From Rhodothermales bacterium (GTDB lineage Bacteria; Bacteroidota; Rhodothermia; Rhodothermales; UBA10348), in contig JAVJVN010000001.1 of assembly GCA_040221055.1 (NCBI GenBank), forward strand, positions 1-64,000: a stretch of DNA of 64,000 bases, read 5' to 3'. Within the stretch, counting starts at the first letter, position 1; every line of letters begins with the position of its first letter. The translations under genes and the position numbers were made by a program. Under the pieces are notes generated by a model, which made no database searches, was not told the origin of the DNA, and was given only the letters and a program-made list of their open reading frames with translations. Positions 18,579-27,680 of the stretch are shown here, piece after piece.

Positions 18579-19571
18579 GTGTCCCTCTTCCGCGTTTCCT
18601 CCGTTCACCGTACCCACCTGACCGTCCTGGTCGGGCAGGCCGAAGTCCGCGCCGAGCTCACGGGCCGCTTCCGGTTCATGGCCGAATCGGACGAGGCCCT
18701 GCCGGTGGTCGGCGATTGGGTGGAGGCCGAGCTGTTCGACAACGACACACTCGCGATTGTGCACGACGTGCAGCCCCGCCGGACGGTGCTCCGCCGTCGC
18801 GCGGCCGGGGGCGATGCCGCCGTGCAGATCATGGCCGCCAACGTGGACACCGCATTCATCGTGCAGTCCTGCGACCGCGATTTCAACCTGGCCCGGCTGG
18901 AGCGGTATCTCGTGGCCGTCCGGGATGGCGATGTGGCGCCCGAAATCATCCTGAACAAGGCCGATTTGCTGGACGGGGTGGACCTCGTCGCGGCCATCCG
19001 CGCGTCGGGCGAAACCGCGCCCATCCACCTGGTCTCGGCCGAATCCGGGCTCGGCATGGAGGCCCTGGCAGCGCGGCTCGAGCCCGGCAAGACGTATTGC
19101 CTGCTCGGCTCGTCGGGCGTCGGCAAGACCACGCTCACGAACCGCCTGCTGGGCGTGGACGCGTATGCCACCGGCGCCGTGCGGGAAGACGATCACCGCG
19201 GCCGCCACACCACCACGAGCCGTCACCTGATGGCGCTGCCCTCGGGGGCATGGCTTATTGATACGCCGGGTATGCGTGAACTCGGTCTGCTGGGCGCCGA
19301 GGCCGGCCTCTCGGAAACCTTCGATGACATTGGCGCGCTCGCGACCGCCTGTCGCTTCCGCGACTGCTCCCACATGGTCGAAGAGGGATGCGCTCTGCTT
19401 GAAGCCGTTACCTCGGGTGAACTGGACCGCGCCCGCTACGATCGCTATATGAAACTGAAGCGGGAGTCCGAGCACTACGACCGCAGCCTCGCTGAACGCC
19501 GCCGCAAGGACAAGGAGACCGGCAAGCTGCACAAGCGTATCCAGGCTGAAAAGAAAGACAAGCGACGCTGA
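18579..19571 (+). CDS. rsgA: Ribosome small-subunit-dependent GTPase A
   Basis: The 330-aa circularly permuted GTPase has an N-terminal OB fold, then the G motifs in the permuted order G4 (NKAD), G1 (GSSGVGKTT near 176) and G3 (DTPG), and a C-terminal zinc site CRFRDCSHMVEEGC. RsgA acts in late 30S maturation. A GTG start at 18579 is used because there is no earlier in-frame ATG that fits. It is the second ribosome-associated GTPase in a row after typA. Confidence 0.92.
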   Translation: MSLFRVSSVHRTHLTVLVGQAEVRAELTGRFRFMAESDEALPVVGDWVEAELFDNDTLAIVHDVQPRRTVLRRRAAGGDAAVQIMAANVDTAFIVQSCDRDFNLARLERYLVAVRDGDVAPEIILNKADLLDGVDLVAAIRASGETAPIHLVSAESGLGMEALAARLEPGKTYCLLGSSGVGKTTLTNRLLGVDAYATGAVREDDHRGRHTTTSRHLMALPSGAWLIDTPGMRELGLLGAEAGLSETFDDIGALATACRFRDCSHMVEEGCALLEAVTSGELDRARYDRYMKLKRESEHYDRSLAERRRKDKETGKLHKRIQAEKKDKRR

Positions 19572-19618
19572 ATCAGCCGAAAAATGGAACTTGGCAGCGG
19601 GCTGCTGATTGGAAGGGC

Positions 19619-19978
19619 ATGCCCCTTATCCGAACCATCAAAGCACGATTGGCGCCGGCAGCCTGGCTGCTGACGGTGCTGATGGCGCTGGCCCCCCTCG
19701 GGCCGCACGCCAGCAAGGTTGTACTGTGTTTCGGCATGGATGGGCATGTGGATGCGGAAATCGTGCACGTTGAAGACTGCCTGGACATCCCCATCCCGAC
19801 GGGAAATGATGCCAAGTGCAGCTCGTTCAAGACGGAAAGTGGCCCGGCTCAGGTGGCCGTCATGGCCGTCGTGGCGCATCTACCGGCACCCGTGCACCCC
19901 CTTCCCGCGTCTCGCGTCGCGCCTCCGTCGACGTACGGACCCACCCCACTGCATCGCAGTGTCGTCCTGCTGATCTGA
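19619..19978 (+). CDS. Small exported protein heading the metal-efflux operon
   Basis: This 119-aa product has a signal peptide (about 1-31) and a mature region opening VVLCFGMDGHVDAE, followed by further Cys residues at EDCLDI and AKCSS. I recognise the LC-x-G-x-DGH pattern from small proteins encoded upstream of Cus/Czc-type pumps, but they have no established function. The Cys and His residues make periplasmic metal binding plausible. It lies 88 bp before the outer-membrane component of the RND pump, in the same direction. Confidence 0.6.
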   Translation: MPLIRTIKARLAPAAWLLTVLMALAPLGPHASKVVLCFGMDGHVDAEIVHVEDCLDIPIPTGNDAKCSSFKTESGPAQVAVMAVVAHLPAPVHPLPASRVAPPSTYGPTPLHRSVVLLI

Positions 19979-20066
19979 GCCTTTCCTGATCCCCGATTCG
20001 TCCGCCCGGTACGCACGACCATGAGCGTCAACGGTGGCATCATACACGATCAGGACTTCAAGGCAT

Positions 20067-21449
20067 ATGATCCGCATCCCATTCGGGCCGACGCTGGCGT
20101 CGGTCATGGTTTTGCTGGCTGGCATGTCTGCCGGCTGCGCAAATTCCTATAAAGCCTCCTATCCGGAGCCCCGCACCCTAATTTCAGAGCGTCCGGTCCA
20201 CCTTCCTCCACCGTCCGGCAAGCACGTACCGATTCCTCCGGACAAATACGACCGTCCGCTTTCGCTTGAAGAGGCCGTCGCTCTAGCACTCGAATACAAC
20301 CCAACGCTCAGGTCAGCCGCCTTCGAACAGCAGGCCAGGGAAAACGAGGCTTCGCAGGCGGCGCGACTGCCCAATCCGGAACTGGATGCCGGAATCGACG
20401 AGTTCGGCGGTATCGGGTCGCGAACTGGACTCCGATCCCTGGAAATCGGGGGTAGCCTTTCACAGACACTGGAGTGGGGTGGCGACCGTCGTGCCCGTTC
20501 CGACGTCGCAGCACGTGGCGCGGAATGGGCGGCGTGGGTCGTCGAGTCCACCCGCTTGGATGTCGTTACCGAGGTTCGGTACTCCTTTATCGGCGTTCTG
20601 GCGGCGAAGGCACGTCTCGAAATCGCTGAAGAACAAGGGGAGATCGCACGACGGCTTGCCGATGCAATCGAACGCCGCGCCGCAGAAGGAGCCGTGTCTC
20701 CGCTGGAAGCCCGTCGTGCGCGTGTGGCCGCCATCACGGCCGTTACCGTCCTCGAGCGAGCACGTCGATTCCTGGACAATGCGCGGGCCCGACTCGCCGC
20801 CACCTTCGGTGGCGACGTCGAATACGTGAGGGTGAAGGGGACACTTCCTGAGCCCGCACCGGTGCCCGAACTCGAAAGGCTTGTTCCGCTGCTCCAACTC
20901 AACCCGGAGTTGGCCCAATATGCCACACTGCTGGAAGAAGCCCGTGCACACGCTCGTCTGGAGCGCGCCCGACGCATTCCGGACGCTACTGTTCGTTTCG
21001 GCGCCGCGTATTTCAATGAATTGGGAGAGTCGGCGATCTCGTCAGGGATTACCATTCCGCTTCCCCTTTTCAATACGAACAAGGGTGCCATCCGCGCTGC
21101 CGATGCGCGCATTGCAGCCACGGAGGCAGACGCAGAGTCGGCGTTCCTGCGGGCCCGCAGGGAACTCACCACGCTGTACGGCACCTTGGTCGTGTCAGCC
21201 GATGCAGCCCGCATGCTGTACCAAGATGCCCTGCCGAACGCCCGGGCCGCGTATGACGGAATCCTGACCGGCTATCACGAGGGAGAATATGGGCTTCTCG
21301 ACGTCCTTGATGCACAAAGTGCATTCCTCGAAACACGGAATGCGTACGCGGATGCCTTGTCGGATTTCCATCAAGCGCGCGCTGCCGTCGAGCGACTGAT
21401 CGCCACCCCTTTCCATGCCGTCGAAGACGCCCACACGAACCAGAGATGA
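20067..21449 (+). CDS. CusC/CzcC-type outer-membrane efflux lipoprotein (TolC family)
   Basis: The 460-aa protein has a signal with lipobox LLAGMSAGC, then two outer-membrane efflux protein repeats rich in coiled-coil helix (from LSLEEAVALALEYNPTLRSA onward). It would form the trimeric outer-membrane duct for the adaptor and pump encoded next. I start at ATG 20067, which has AAGG a few bases upstream and places the signal peptide at the N terminus; a GTG 33 bp upstream is less likely. Its stop overlaps the adaptor start. Confidence 0.88.
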   Translation: MIRIPFGPTLASVMVLLAGMSAGCANSYKASYPEPRTLISERPVHLPPPSGKHVPIPPDKYDRPLSLEEAVALALEYNPTLRSAAFEQQARENEASQAARLPNPELDAGIDEFGGIGSRTGLRSLEIGGSLSQTLEWGGDRRARSDVAARGAEWAAWVVESTRLDVVTEVRYSFIGVLAAKARLEIAEEQGEIARRLADAIERRAAEGAVSPLEARRARVAAITAVTVLERARRFLDNARARLAATFGGDVEYVRVKGTLPEPAPVPELERLVPLLQLNPELAQYATLLEEARAHARLERARRIPDATVRFGAAYFNELGESAISSGITIPLPLFNTNKGAIRAADARIAATEADAESAFLRARRELTTLYGTLVVSADAARMLYQDALPNARAAYDGILTGYHEGEYGLLDVLDAQSAFLETRNAYADALSDFHQARAAVERLIATPFHAVEDAHTNQR

Positions 21450-22669
21450 CCATGAATACCCGAATCACTACCCGTCGCATTCTGCTCATGGCAACCTGGC
21501 TCGGCCTTCTGGCCGTGGCTTTCCTTGTCTGGAGGTTCGCTGTCGTACCCGGTCAATCAGCGGTCCCGTCATCAGTGGCCGAACGCCTCAATACGGACCC
21601 TGCAAATTCAGACCTCGTTGTGCTTACAGCCGACGAGGTGGAAGAATTCGGAATTGACATCCGGACGGCCGGCCCCGGCACCATGTCCCTGCAAAAGAGT
21701 CTTCCAGGCGAAATACGCGCCAACGAAGACCGGTATGCGCACGTCACGCCCCGCGTGTCGGGCGTGGTGCGGAGTGTGAGTGCAAACGTCGGCAGTTACG
21801 TTCGCGCCGGCGAGATCATGGCCGTCATTGAAAGTCGGGAGTTGGCCGACCTGAAGGCGGAATACCTTGCGGCCGTTGAACGTCAGGAACTGGCCCGCGC
21901 CTCATTTGAGCGGGAAGAACGGCTCTACAAGCAGGAAATCACGGCCGAGGCCGATTTTCTCGAAGCCCGACAGGCCAACGCCGAGGCTCAAATCCGCACC
22001 CGATCCGCACGTCAGAAACTGATCGCTCTCGGATTTTCGGATGCGTACATCGAAGCCCTGCCGCTTGAGGAAGAACGCAGCCTGGTGGCCTACCCCCTGA
22101 CTGCACCCATTTCAGGGAGTGTAATCGAGAAGCACGTGGTTTTCGGAGAGGCGGTCGAGGCTGCCACGGAGGCGTTCGAAGTGGCGGACTTGTCCACCGT
22201 ATGGGCGGACCTGTCCATCTACCAGCGGGACCTCGGGACCGTCCAGGAAGGACAGGACGTGATCATTGATGCGGGTCCGGGGCAACCCCGGACACGGGGC
22301 ACCATTTCCTATGTGCGCCCGATCGTCGGCGAGGAGACGCGGACAGCCATTGCCCGCACGGTCGTTTCTAATCCGGAAGGACGATTGAAACCCGGTCAAT
22401 TCGTCACGGGCCTTTTGACCGTCCGGGCTGTGGAGGTGGACGTTCTCATACCGGCCACGGCACTGATCGATGTCGAAGGCCGGACCGTCGTATTCGTGCA
22501 GACTGTGGACGGGTTCGTGCCGCGACCCGTCGAAACAGGGGACGTCGCCGGGGATCGGGTAGCCGTCCTGGAGGGCCTCAAGCCAGGCGAACGCTACGTG
22601 GCATCGGGGGCTTTTGCACTCAAGGCCGAGCTTGGTAAAAGTGAATTGGAGGGCGGACATGCGCACTGA
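21446..22669 (+). CDS. RND efflux periplasmic adaptor (CusB/CzcB family)
   Basis: The 407-aa membrane-fusion protein has one N-terminal helix (about 10-30), a split lipoyl/barrel-sandwich domain (VTPRVSGVVRSVSANVGSYV ... TAPISGSVIEKHVVFGE), a helical hairpin between the halves, and beta-barrel and membrane-proximal domains. It bridges the pump and outer-membrane duct and in the Cus system also carries metal to the pump. No Met-rich N-terminal motif is evident, so copper is not specifically indicated. It overlaps the genes on both sides. Confidence 0.9.
   Translation: MTMNTRITTRRILLMATWLGLLAVAFLVWRFAVVPGQSAVPSSVAERLNTDPANSDLVVLTADEVEEFGIDIRTAGPGTMSLQKSLPGEIRANEDRYAHVTPRVSGVVRSVSANVGSYVRAGEIMAVIESRELADLKAEYLAAVERQELARASFEREERLYKQEITAEADFLEARQANAEAQIRTRSARQKLIALGFSDAYIEALPLEEERSLVAYPLTAPISGSVIEKHVVFGEAVEAATEAFEVADLSTVWADLSIYQRDLGTVQEGQDVIIDAGPGQPRTRGTISYVRPIVGEETRTAIARTVVSNPEGRLKPGQFVTGLLTVRAVEVDVLIPATALIDVEGRTVVFVQTVDGFVPRPVETGDVAGDRVAVLEGLKPGERYVASGAFALKAELGKSELEGGHAH
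22648..22653 (+). promoter_or_regulatory. Ribosome binding site of the RND pump gene
   Basis: GGAGGG lies 5 bases upstream of ATG 22659, inside the end of the adaptor gene. It decides between this ATG and an upstream in-frame start at 22614. Confidence 0.7.
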
Positions 22670-25600
22670 AATGAACAAAATCATCCAATTCTCGCTGCAG
22701 AGCAAGCTTCTTGTCCTGGTGTTGGGTGTCGTAGTCGTCGCTGCCGGCTGGTGGACCTATCGGGGGCTCCCGATCGATGCCTTTCCTGACGTCTCCCCGT
22801 CCCTGGTCCAGGTTTTCACGGTGACTGAGGGACTTGCACCGGCCGAGGTAGAGCGCTACGTGACCTACCCCGTTGAGACCTCCATGAACGGCCTGCCCAA
22901 CGTGGAGCAGGTCCGATCGGTATCGAATTTCGGCCTGTCCGTCGTGAATGTCTATTTCGAGGAGGGAACGGACATCTACTTCGCCCGCCAACTCGTCGGT
23001 GAACGCCTGAATGAGGCGCGCGAGTCCATTCCTCCGGGATTCGGTGAACCGGAAATGGGACCCATCTCCACCGGCATGGGACTCGTCCTGTTTTACTACC
23101 TGGACGATACGACCGGACAGTATTCGCTCGAGGAACTCCGCACCATGCAGGACTGGATCGTGAAGACCAGTCTCCAGACCGTTCCCGGCGTCACGGAAGT
23201 GCTGGGTATAGGAGGCTATGAGCGCCAATTCCAGGTCGTCGTACATCCCGATGCCTTGTTGCAGTACCGGGTCACCCTGGAAGAACTGACACGCGCACTC
23301 GAGGAAAACAATCTCAACGTCGGTGCACAGTACATCGAGCAGAATGCCGAACAGTTCGTGGTCCGCTCCGTTGGGCTGGCGACCGGTGTTTCCGACCTTG
23401 AGAACGTCGTGGTCCGAACCACCGACGGCACGCCGGTATTCGTGAAGGATGTGGCAACGGTCCAGATCGGTGGTGCCATCCGGCGTGGCCTGCAGACACG
23501 CGGAGGCGTTGAGGAAGTGGTCTCGGGAATGGTGGTCAAGTTGTATGGGAGCAACTCGTCCACCGTCATCGGTCGTGTCGAGGCCCAGCTTGCCGCCATC
23601 AATAATGCGCTTCCTGAAGGGGTCAACATCGTCCCGTACTATGAGCAAAAAACGCTCGTGGAAGCCGCGGTTGCCACCGTGACCACCGCACTTTGGCAGG
23701 GAATCCTCCTGGTTATTGTCATCCTGATGGCCTTCCTGGGATCGTGGCGTCCAAGCGTGGTTGTGGCTCTCGCCATTCCGTTCTCGGTCCTGTTTGCCGC
23801 GATATTCATGGGTCAGTTCGATATTTCCGCCAACCTCATGAGTCTTGGTGGGCTGGCCATTGCCATCGGAATGATGGTGGACGGGGCCATCGTCATGATT
23901 GAGAATACCGATCGCATGTTAAAGGAGGCCCATCCCGACGAGCCTCGTATTCACGTCGTCGCAAGGGCATGCGCAGAGGTCGCCCGGCCCGTGGCGTTCG
24001 CCGTGCTCATCATCATCGTGGTTTTCCTGCCGCTCTTCACACTGCAGGGTGTAGAAGGGAAGACCTTCCGGCCATTGGCCTACACGGTCGCCTTGGCCAT
24101 GTTGGGATCGCTTGTATATGCGCTCGTACTCGCGCCCGTACTGTCGCACTTCTTCATGCGTGCCCCCGAAACCGACGTCGCGAGTGGAAAACCGCTGAAG
24201 GAGCCCCTCGCGGCCAAGGTGTTGGACCGGATGATCGGATGGTATCGCCCTGTCGTGACGCATTTCGTCAAGAAGCGATCCATGGCCGTCGGCCTGGCGG
24301 TCGGCCTGGTCGTCGTCGGCGTGGCTGTTTTTCCACGGTTGGGAAGTGAATTCACGCCCACCCTTCAAGAGGGTACCATTGTCATGCGACTGACCATGGC
24401 GCCGTCCATTTCGATCACCGAGAGCAAGGCGACCACCCAGCGGGTGGAACGTCGTTTGATGGCCATTCCGGAAATCACGGACGTGGTCAGTCGGATAGGC
24501 CGCGGCGAAGTGGGTGCACATGCCGATCCCATCAATTCGGCGGAAATGTACCTGGTCCTCTCGCCACAGGATGACTGGCGATTCGGCAATCAGGCGGAGC
24601 TGCTGTCAGCCATTCGCGACGAATTGGGTGACGTACCGGGCGTTCTGACCAATTTCAGCCAACCCATCCAGATGACGGTGGATGAATTGCTGGAGGGCGT
24701 AAAGGCCGAACTCGCCATCAAGCTTTTTGGCGACGACCTGGACGTCCTGAAATCCAAGGCCGATGAAATCGCGGCAGCCCTTCGTACCGTCGAGGGTGCC
24801 GCAGATGTCCAGGCCGACCAGATTACCGGTACGCCCCAGCTGCAAATCGACATCGATCGACAGGCCATTGCCCGATACGGTGTCAATGTGGCAGACGTCC
24901 AGCGCACGGTGGCGACCGCCATCGGTGGGTCCAACGCAGGCCAGATCTTCGAAGGTATCCGTCGCTTCCCCATTTATGTACGCTTCGAGGAGGGCGCCCG
25001 GTCGACACCGGCGGCCATCGCCAATCTCCTCATCCCGATTCCGGGAGGCGGGACCGTGCCCTTGGGTGCACTGGCGGCTATCAACCAGGTGGTAGGCCCA
25101 CGACAGATCACCCGACAGGACAACCAGCGCTTCATTACCGTTCAATTGAACGTCGAAGGCCGTGACATCGGCTCGTTCGTGGCGGAGGCCCAGGACGTCA
25201 TCCAGTCGGAAGTTGATCTGCCAACCGGATACCTGACCACATGGGGTGGACAATTCCGGCTGCAACAGGAAGCCAACAAGCGGCTCATGATCGTCGTGCC
25301 CATCACGTTGTTGATTGTCCTGCTCATGTTGTATGCCAGCTTCAATTCCTTGAAGAACGCGGCGCTCATCATGCTCAATATCCCGCTCGCGCTCGTGGGC
25401 GGAATAGTGGCCCTCTGGGTGACCGGTCAGAACCTGTCCGTTCCTGCCTCCGTCGGATTCATCGCCCTGTTCGGTATTGCATTGGAAAACGGAATGGTAC
25501 TCGTCACCTACCTGAACCAGCTCATCCGGGACGGGACACCCATGGACCGGGCCAGTATTGAGGGCGCCCTGCTGCGCCTGCGCCCTGTCCTCATGACAGC

Positions 25601-25793
25601 GGCAACCACGGCACTGGGCCTTATTCCACTTCTTTTTTCGACAAGCACCGGCAGCGAAGTCCAGCGTCCGTTGGCGACCGTCGTGGTCGGCGGCCTGGTC
25701 ACCTCCACCGTCCTGACACTGCTGGTGTTGCCAGCACTGTACCGGTGGTTCAGCGACGGTGCCCTCCCGGTCGATGTTGACGTCCAGCAGTGA
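22659..25793 (+). CDS. Heavy-metal RND efflux pump (CusA/CzcA family)
   Basis: The 1044-aa protein has the 12-helix RND layout with two large periplasmic loops. Features include the opening helix, DAFPDVSPSLVQVFT, the TM4 segment GMMVDGAIVMIENTDR, and a second-half repeat with FGIALENGMVLVTYLNQL. This matches the CusA/CzcA (HME) family, which exports monovalent or divalent metal ions using the proton gradient. With the adjacent CDF transporter, divalent ions (Zn, Co, Cd, Ni) are more likely than Cu or Ag, but that is inference. Start chosen from the strong ribosome binding site. Confidence 0.92.
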   Translation: MRTEMNKIIQFSLQSKLLVLVLGVVVVAAGWWTYRGLPIDAFPDVSPSLVQVFTVTEGLAPAEVERYVTYPVETSMNGLPNVEQVRSVSNFGLSVVNVYFEEGTDIYFARQLVGERLNEARESIPPGFGEPEMGPISTGMGLVLFYYLDDTTGQYSLEELRTMQDWIVKTSLQTVPGVTEVLGIGGYERQFQVVVHPDALLQYRVTLEELTRALEENNLNVGAQYIEQNAEQFVVRSVGLATGVSDLENVVVRTTDGTPVFVKDVATVQIGGAIRRGLQTRGGVEEVVSGMVVKLYGSNSSTVIGRVEAQLAAINNALPEGVNIVPYYEQKTLVEAAVATVTTALWQGILLVIVILMAFLGSWRPSVVVALAIPFSVLFAAIFMGQFDISANLMSLGGLAIAIGMMVDGAIVMIENTDRMLKEAHPDEPRIHVVARACAEVARPVAFAVLIIIVVFLPLFTLQGVEGKTFRPLAYTVALAMLGSLVYALVLAPVLSHFFMRAPETDVASGKPLKEPLAAKVLDRMIGWYRPVVTHFVKKRSMAVGLAVGLVVVGVAVFPRLGSEFTPTLQEGTIVMRLTMAPSISITESKATTQRVERRLMAIPEITDVVSRIGRGEVGAHADPINSAEMYLVLSPQDDWRFGNQAELLSAIRDELGDVPGVLTNFSQPIQMTVDELLEGVKAELAIKLFGDDLDVLKSKADEIAAALRTVEGAADVQADQITGTPQLQIDIDRQAIARYGVNVADVQRTVATAIGGSNAGQIFEGIRRFPIYVRFEEGARSTPAAIANLLIPIPGGGTVPLGALAAINQVVGPRQITRQDNQRFITVQLNVEGRDIGSFVAEAQDVIQSEVDLPTGYLTTWGGQFRLQQEANKRLMIVVPITLLIVLLMLYASFNSLKNAALIMLNIPLALVGGIVALWVTGQNLSVPASVGFIALFGIALENGMVLVTYLNQLIRDGTPMDRASIEGALLRLRPVLMTAATTALGLIPLLFSTSTGSEVQRPLATVVVGGLVTSTVLTLLVLPALYRWFSDGALPVDVDVQQ

Positions 25794-25803
25794 AACCAAC
25801 ACC

Positions 25804-26145
25804 ATGAAACAAATTCAAGCCTATATCAAACCTCACAAACTCTCCTCCGTCACGCGTGCTTTTCATCGGATTGAGGGACTGACGGGGGTCAGCGTCAGCG
25901 ATGTCAAAGGCTTCGGTCGTGGCCGGGCGAAAGATGTGGCACACAGTTTTCGCGAAGATCTGGTAGACTATGTCGCATACGTCAAGATCGAGACCGTCGT
26001 TCAAGACGAGCTTGTGTATGAAGTCATACAGGTCATCCAGCGAGAGGCACATACCGGACTTCGGGGAGACGGCAAGATCTACGTCTCGCCGATTCACGAT
26101 GCCGTTCGCATTTCATCAGGAGAACGAGGCACTGACGCCATCTGA
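25804..26145 (+). CDS. P-II-like protein associated with metal efflux
   Basis: The 113-aa product is a small P-II (GlnB/GlnK) relative: opening MKQIQAYIKPHKL, a T-loop region VSDVKGFGRGRA, and the closing GDGKIYVSPIHDAVRISSGERG. The Tyr uridylylation site of classical GlnB is not in its usual place. Such P-II-like genes within RND metal operons are known and presumably sense or bind metals or nucleotides near the pump, not nitrogen status. It lies 10 bp after the pump gene and 2 bp before the CDF gene. Confidence 0.85.
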   Translation: MKQIQAYIKPHKLSSVTRAFHRIEGLTGVSVSDVKGFGRGRAKDVAHSFREDLVDYVAYVKIETVVQDELVYEVIQVIQREAHTGLRGDGKIYVSPIHDAVRISSGERGTDAI

Positions 26146-26147
26146 CC

Positions 26148-27065
26148 ATGAGCCATGATCACGCCCCCCACGATCACGATTTGAAGGATGTCTCCGGTCG
26201 GCGCATTGTTATCGCACTTGCCTTGAACGTCGCGTTGACCATCACCCAGATCATAGGAGGCCTCCTTTCCGGAAGCCTTGCCCTTCTGAGTGATGCCGCG
26301 CACAATGGATCGGATGCCGCTGCGCTTGGCATTGCGTGGGGGGCGCAGAAACTGGCGCGTCGCCCTGCAGACCATCAGTATACCTTCGGATACGAGCGCG
26401 CCAAGGCCATCGGTGCACTCATCAACCTGACCACGCTGTACGTCATTGCCCTGTATCTCATTTATGAGGGCATCTCACGGCTCATTCATCCGCCGGAGGT
26501 CCAGGGAATGATCATGCTCATCGTCGGGGGCATTGCGTTCGTCGAAGACCTCCTTTCTGTCCTCGTGTTGTGGAAAAGCACGAAAGGCAACGTGAATGTG
26601 AAAGCCGCCGCCATCCATTTGATAGGAGATACCGTGGCCACGGTCGGTGTCGTCCTGTCTGGCGCACTCATCCTGTGGAAGGGCATCGTGTGGATTGACC
26701 CGGTCATCACACTGGCCATTGCCGTCTACATCATAATCCACGCTTCCATGGAGATGCGCAAGGTCACGGGCCTGCTGATGGAGCGGGCTCCGGACGACCT
26801 GGACCTCCATGCGCTTGCCGATGCCTCGCGTGAGGTTCCGGGTGTCCTGGATATCCGACACGTCCACGTTTGGCGGCTGGATGAGTCCCGGACGGCTATG
26901 GAGGCCGTGGTCGTCGTCAATGCGGACCTGCGTATGGAGGCGGTCGAAGAAATCAAAACCCGCCTTCGCCGGGTCCTCGCACACGATTTCGGGGTCGCGC
27001 ACGCCGTCTTCGAAACGGAAGTCCCGAACCCGGACGGCGATGCCGGGCTGATTGCGGTGGAGTAG
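26148..27065 (+). CDS. Cation diffusion facilitator (CzcD/ZitB-like)
   Basis: The 305-aa inner-membrane antiporter has six predicted helices. The metal site is formed by the HxxxD pairs His52/Asp56 (LLSDAAHNGSD) and His157/Asp161 (HLIGD), followed by a C-terminal cytoplasmic ferredoxin-like domain (VPGVLDIRHVHVWRLD). The N terminus is His-rich (MSHDHAPHDHD), as in zinc exporters. It completes the efflux set by moving metal from cytoplasm to periplasm, from where the RND pump can expel it. Confidence 0.9.
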   Translation: MSHDHAPHDHDLKDVSGRRIVIALALNVALTITQIIGGLLSGSLALLSDAAHNGSDAAALGIAWGAQKLARRPADHQYTFGYERAKAIGALINLTTLYVIALYLIYEGISRLIHPPEVQGMIMLIVGGIAFVEDLLSVLVLWKSTKGNVNVKAAAIHLIGDTVATVGVVLSGALILWKGIVWIDPVITLAIAVYIIIHASMEMRKVTGLLMERAPDDLDLHALADASREVPGVLDIRHVHVWRLDESRTAMEAVVVVNADLRMEAVEEIKTRLRRVLAHDFGVAHAVFETEVPNPDGDAGLIAVE

Positions 27066-27157
27066 GTGTGCAGAATGCCAGTCGTTGCTCATGTAATAAC
27101 ATCAAGGTTTCCATTCATAGGGGTCGACCTGTGCAGCCCGCTGCCGTATATTCATAT

Positions 27158-27184
27158 TTGTACGATAATCAACCCGGCGTACAA
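27158..27184. promoter_or_regulatory. Putative operator of the mobile mystery protein A gene
   Basis: A perfect inverted repeat, TTGTACG at 27158-27164 and CGTACAA at 27178-27184, lies just upstream of the ATG at 27191. A third, partial copy (TGTACGAT) overlaps the start codon. Position and symmetry fit autoregulation by the encoded HTH protein. Confidence 0.5.
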
Positions 27185-27190
27185 CTGAAT

Positions 27191-27646
27191 ATGTACGATT
27201 CGCTTCGTATTCGACAACTCGATACCAAAATCCGCCCACTCCAGGCCGAATTCCTTCGGGAAGTCCCAAATGGCGGCTGGATCCGACTGATCCGCACGGC
27301 TCTCGGAATGTCCATGCGTCAACTGGCTGACCGCGCCGGTGTGGCCAAGAACAGCGTTGCCCAAGCAGAAGACTCCGAGGTTCGAAGCGCCATCCAATTG
27401 GATACGCTGCAAGCCATGGCCGACGCCATGGATTGCGATCTCGTATACGCCCTCGTTCCTCGGACATCTCTGCACGCTACGCTCCGGAGGCAGGCCTACA
27501 AGAAGGCCTCCCGTCTTCTGGCGCGTGTTTCGGACTCCATGGCTCTGGAGGGTCAGGCCGTATCGGAAACTGAATACAAGCATCAGCTGAACGATATTGC
27601 AGAGGAACTCATGTGTACACGCGGCAGGGATTTCTGGAATGATTGA
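27191..27646 (+). CDS. Mobile mystery protein A (HTH regulator), orphan
   Basis: The 151-aa product matches the mobile mystery protein A family: an N-terminal linker (RIRQLDTKIRPLQ), a Cro/C1-type helix-turn-helix (GMSMRQLADRAGVAKNSVAQAEDSE), then TLQAMADAMDCDLVYALVP. The family is normally followed by mobile mystery protein B, a Fic-domain protein, as a toxin-antitoxin-like pair. Here the next gene is a hexosaminidase, so the partner is missing. The Fic protein at 41857 has a different architecture and is not that partner. ATG 27191 matches the family's N terminus. Confidence 0.85.
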   Translation: MYDSLRIRQLDTKIRPLQAEFLREVPNGGWIRLIRTALGMSMRQLADRAGVAKNSVAQAEDSEVRSAIQLDTLQAMADAMDCDLVYALVPRTSLHATLRRQAYKKASRLLARVSDSMALEGQAVSETEYKHQLNDIAEELMCTRGRDFWND

Positions 27647-27680
27647 CTTGATTCGCGTCCTCCCAAAACGACCCTGAACC

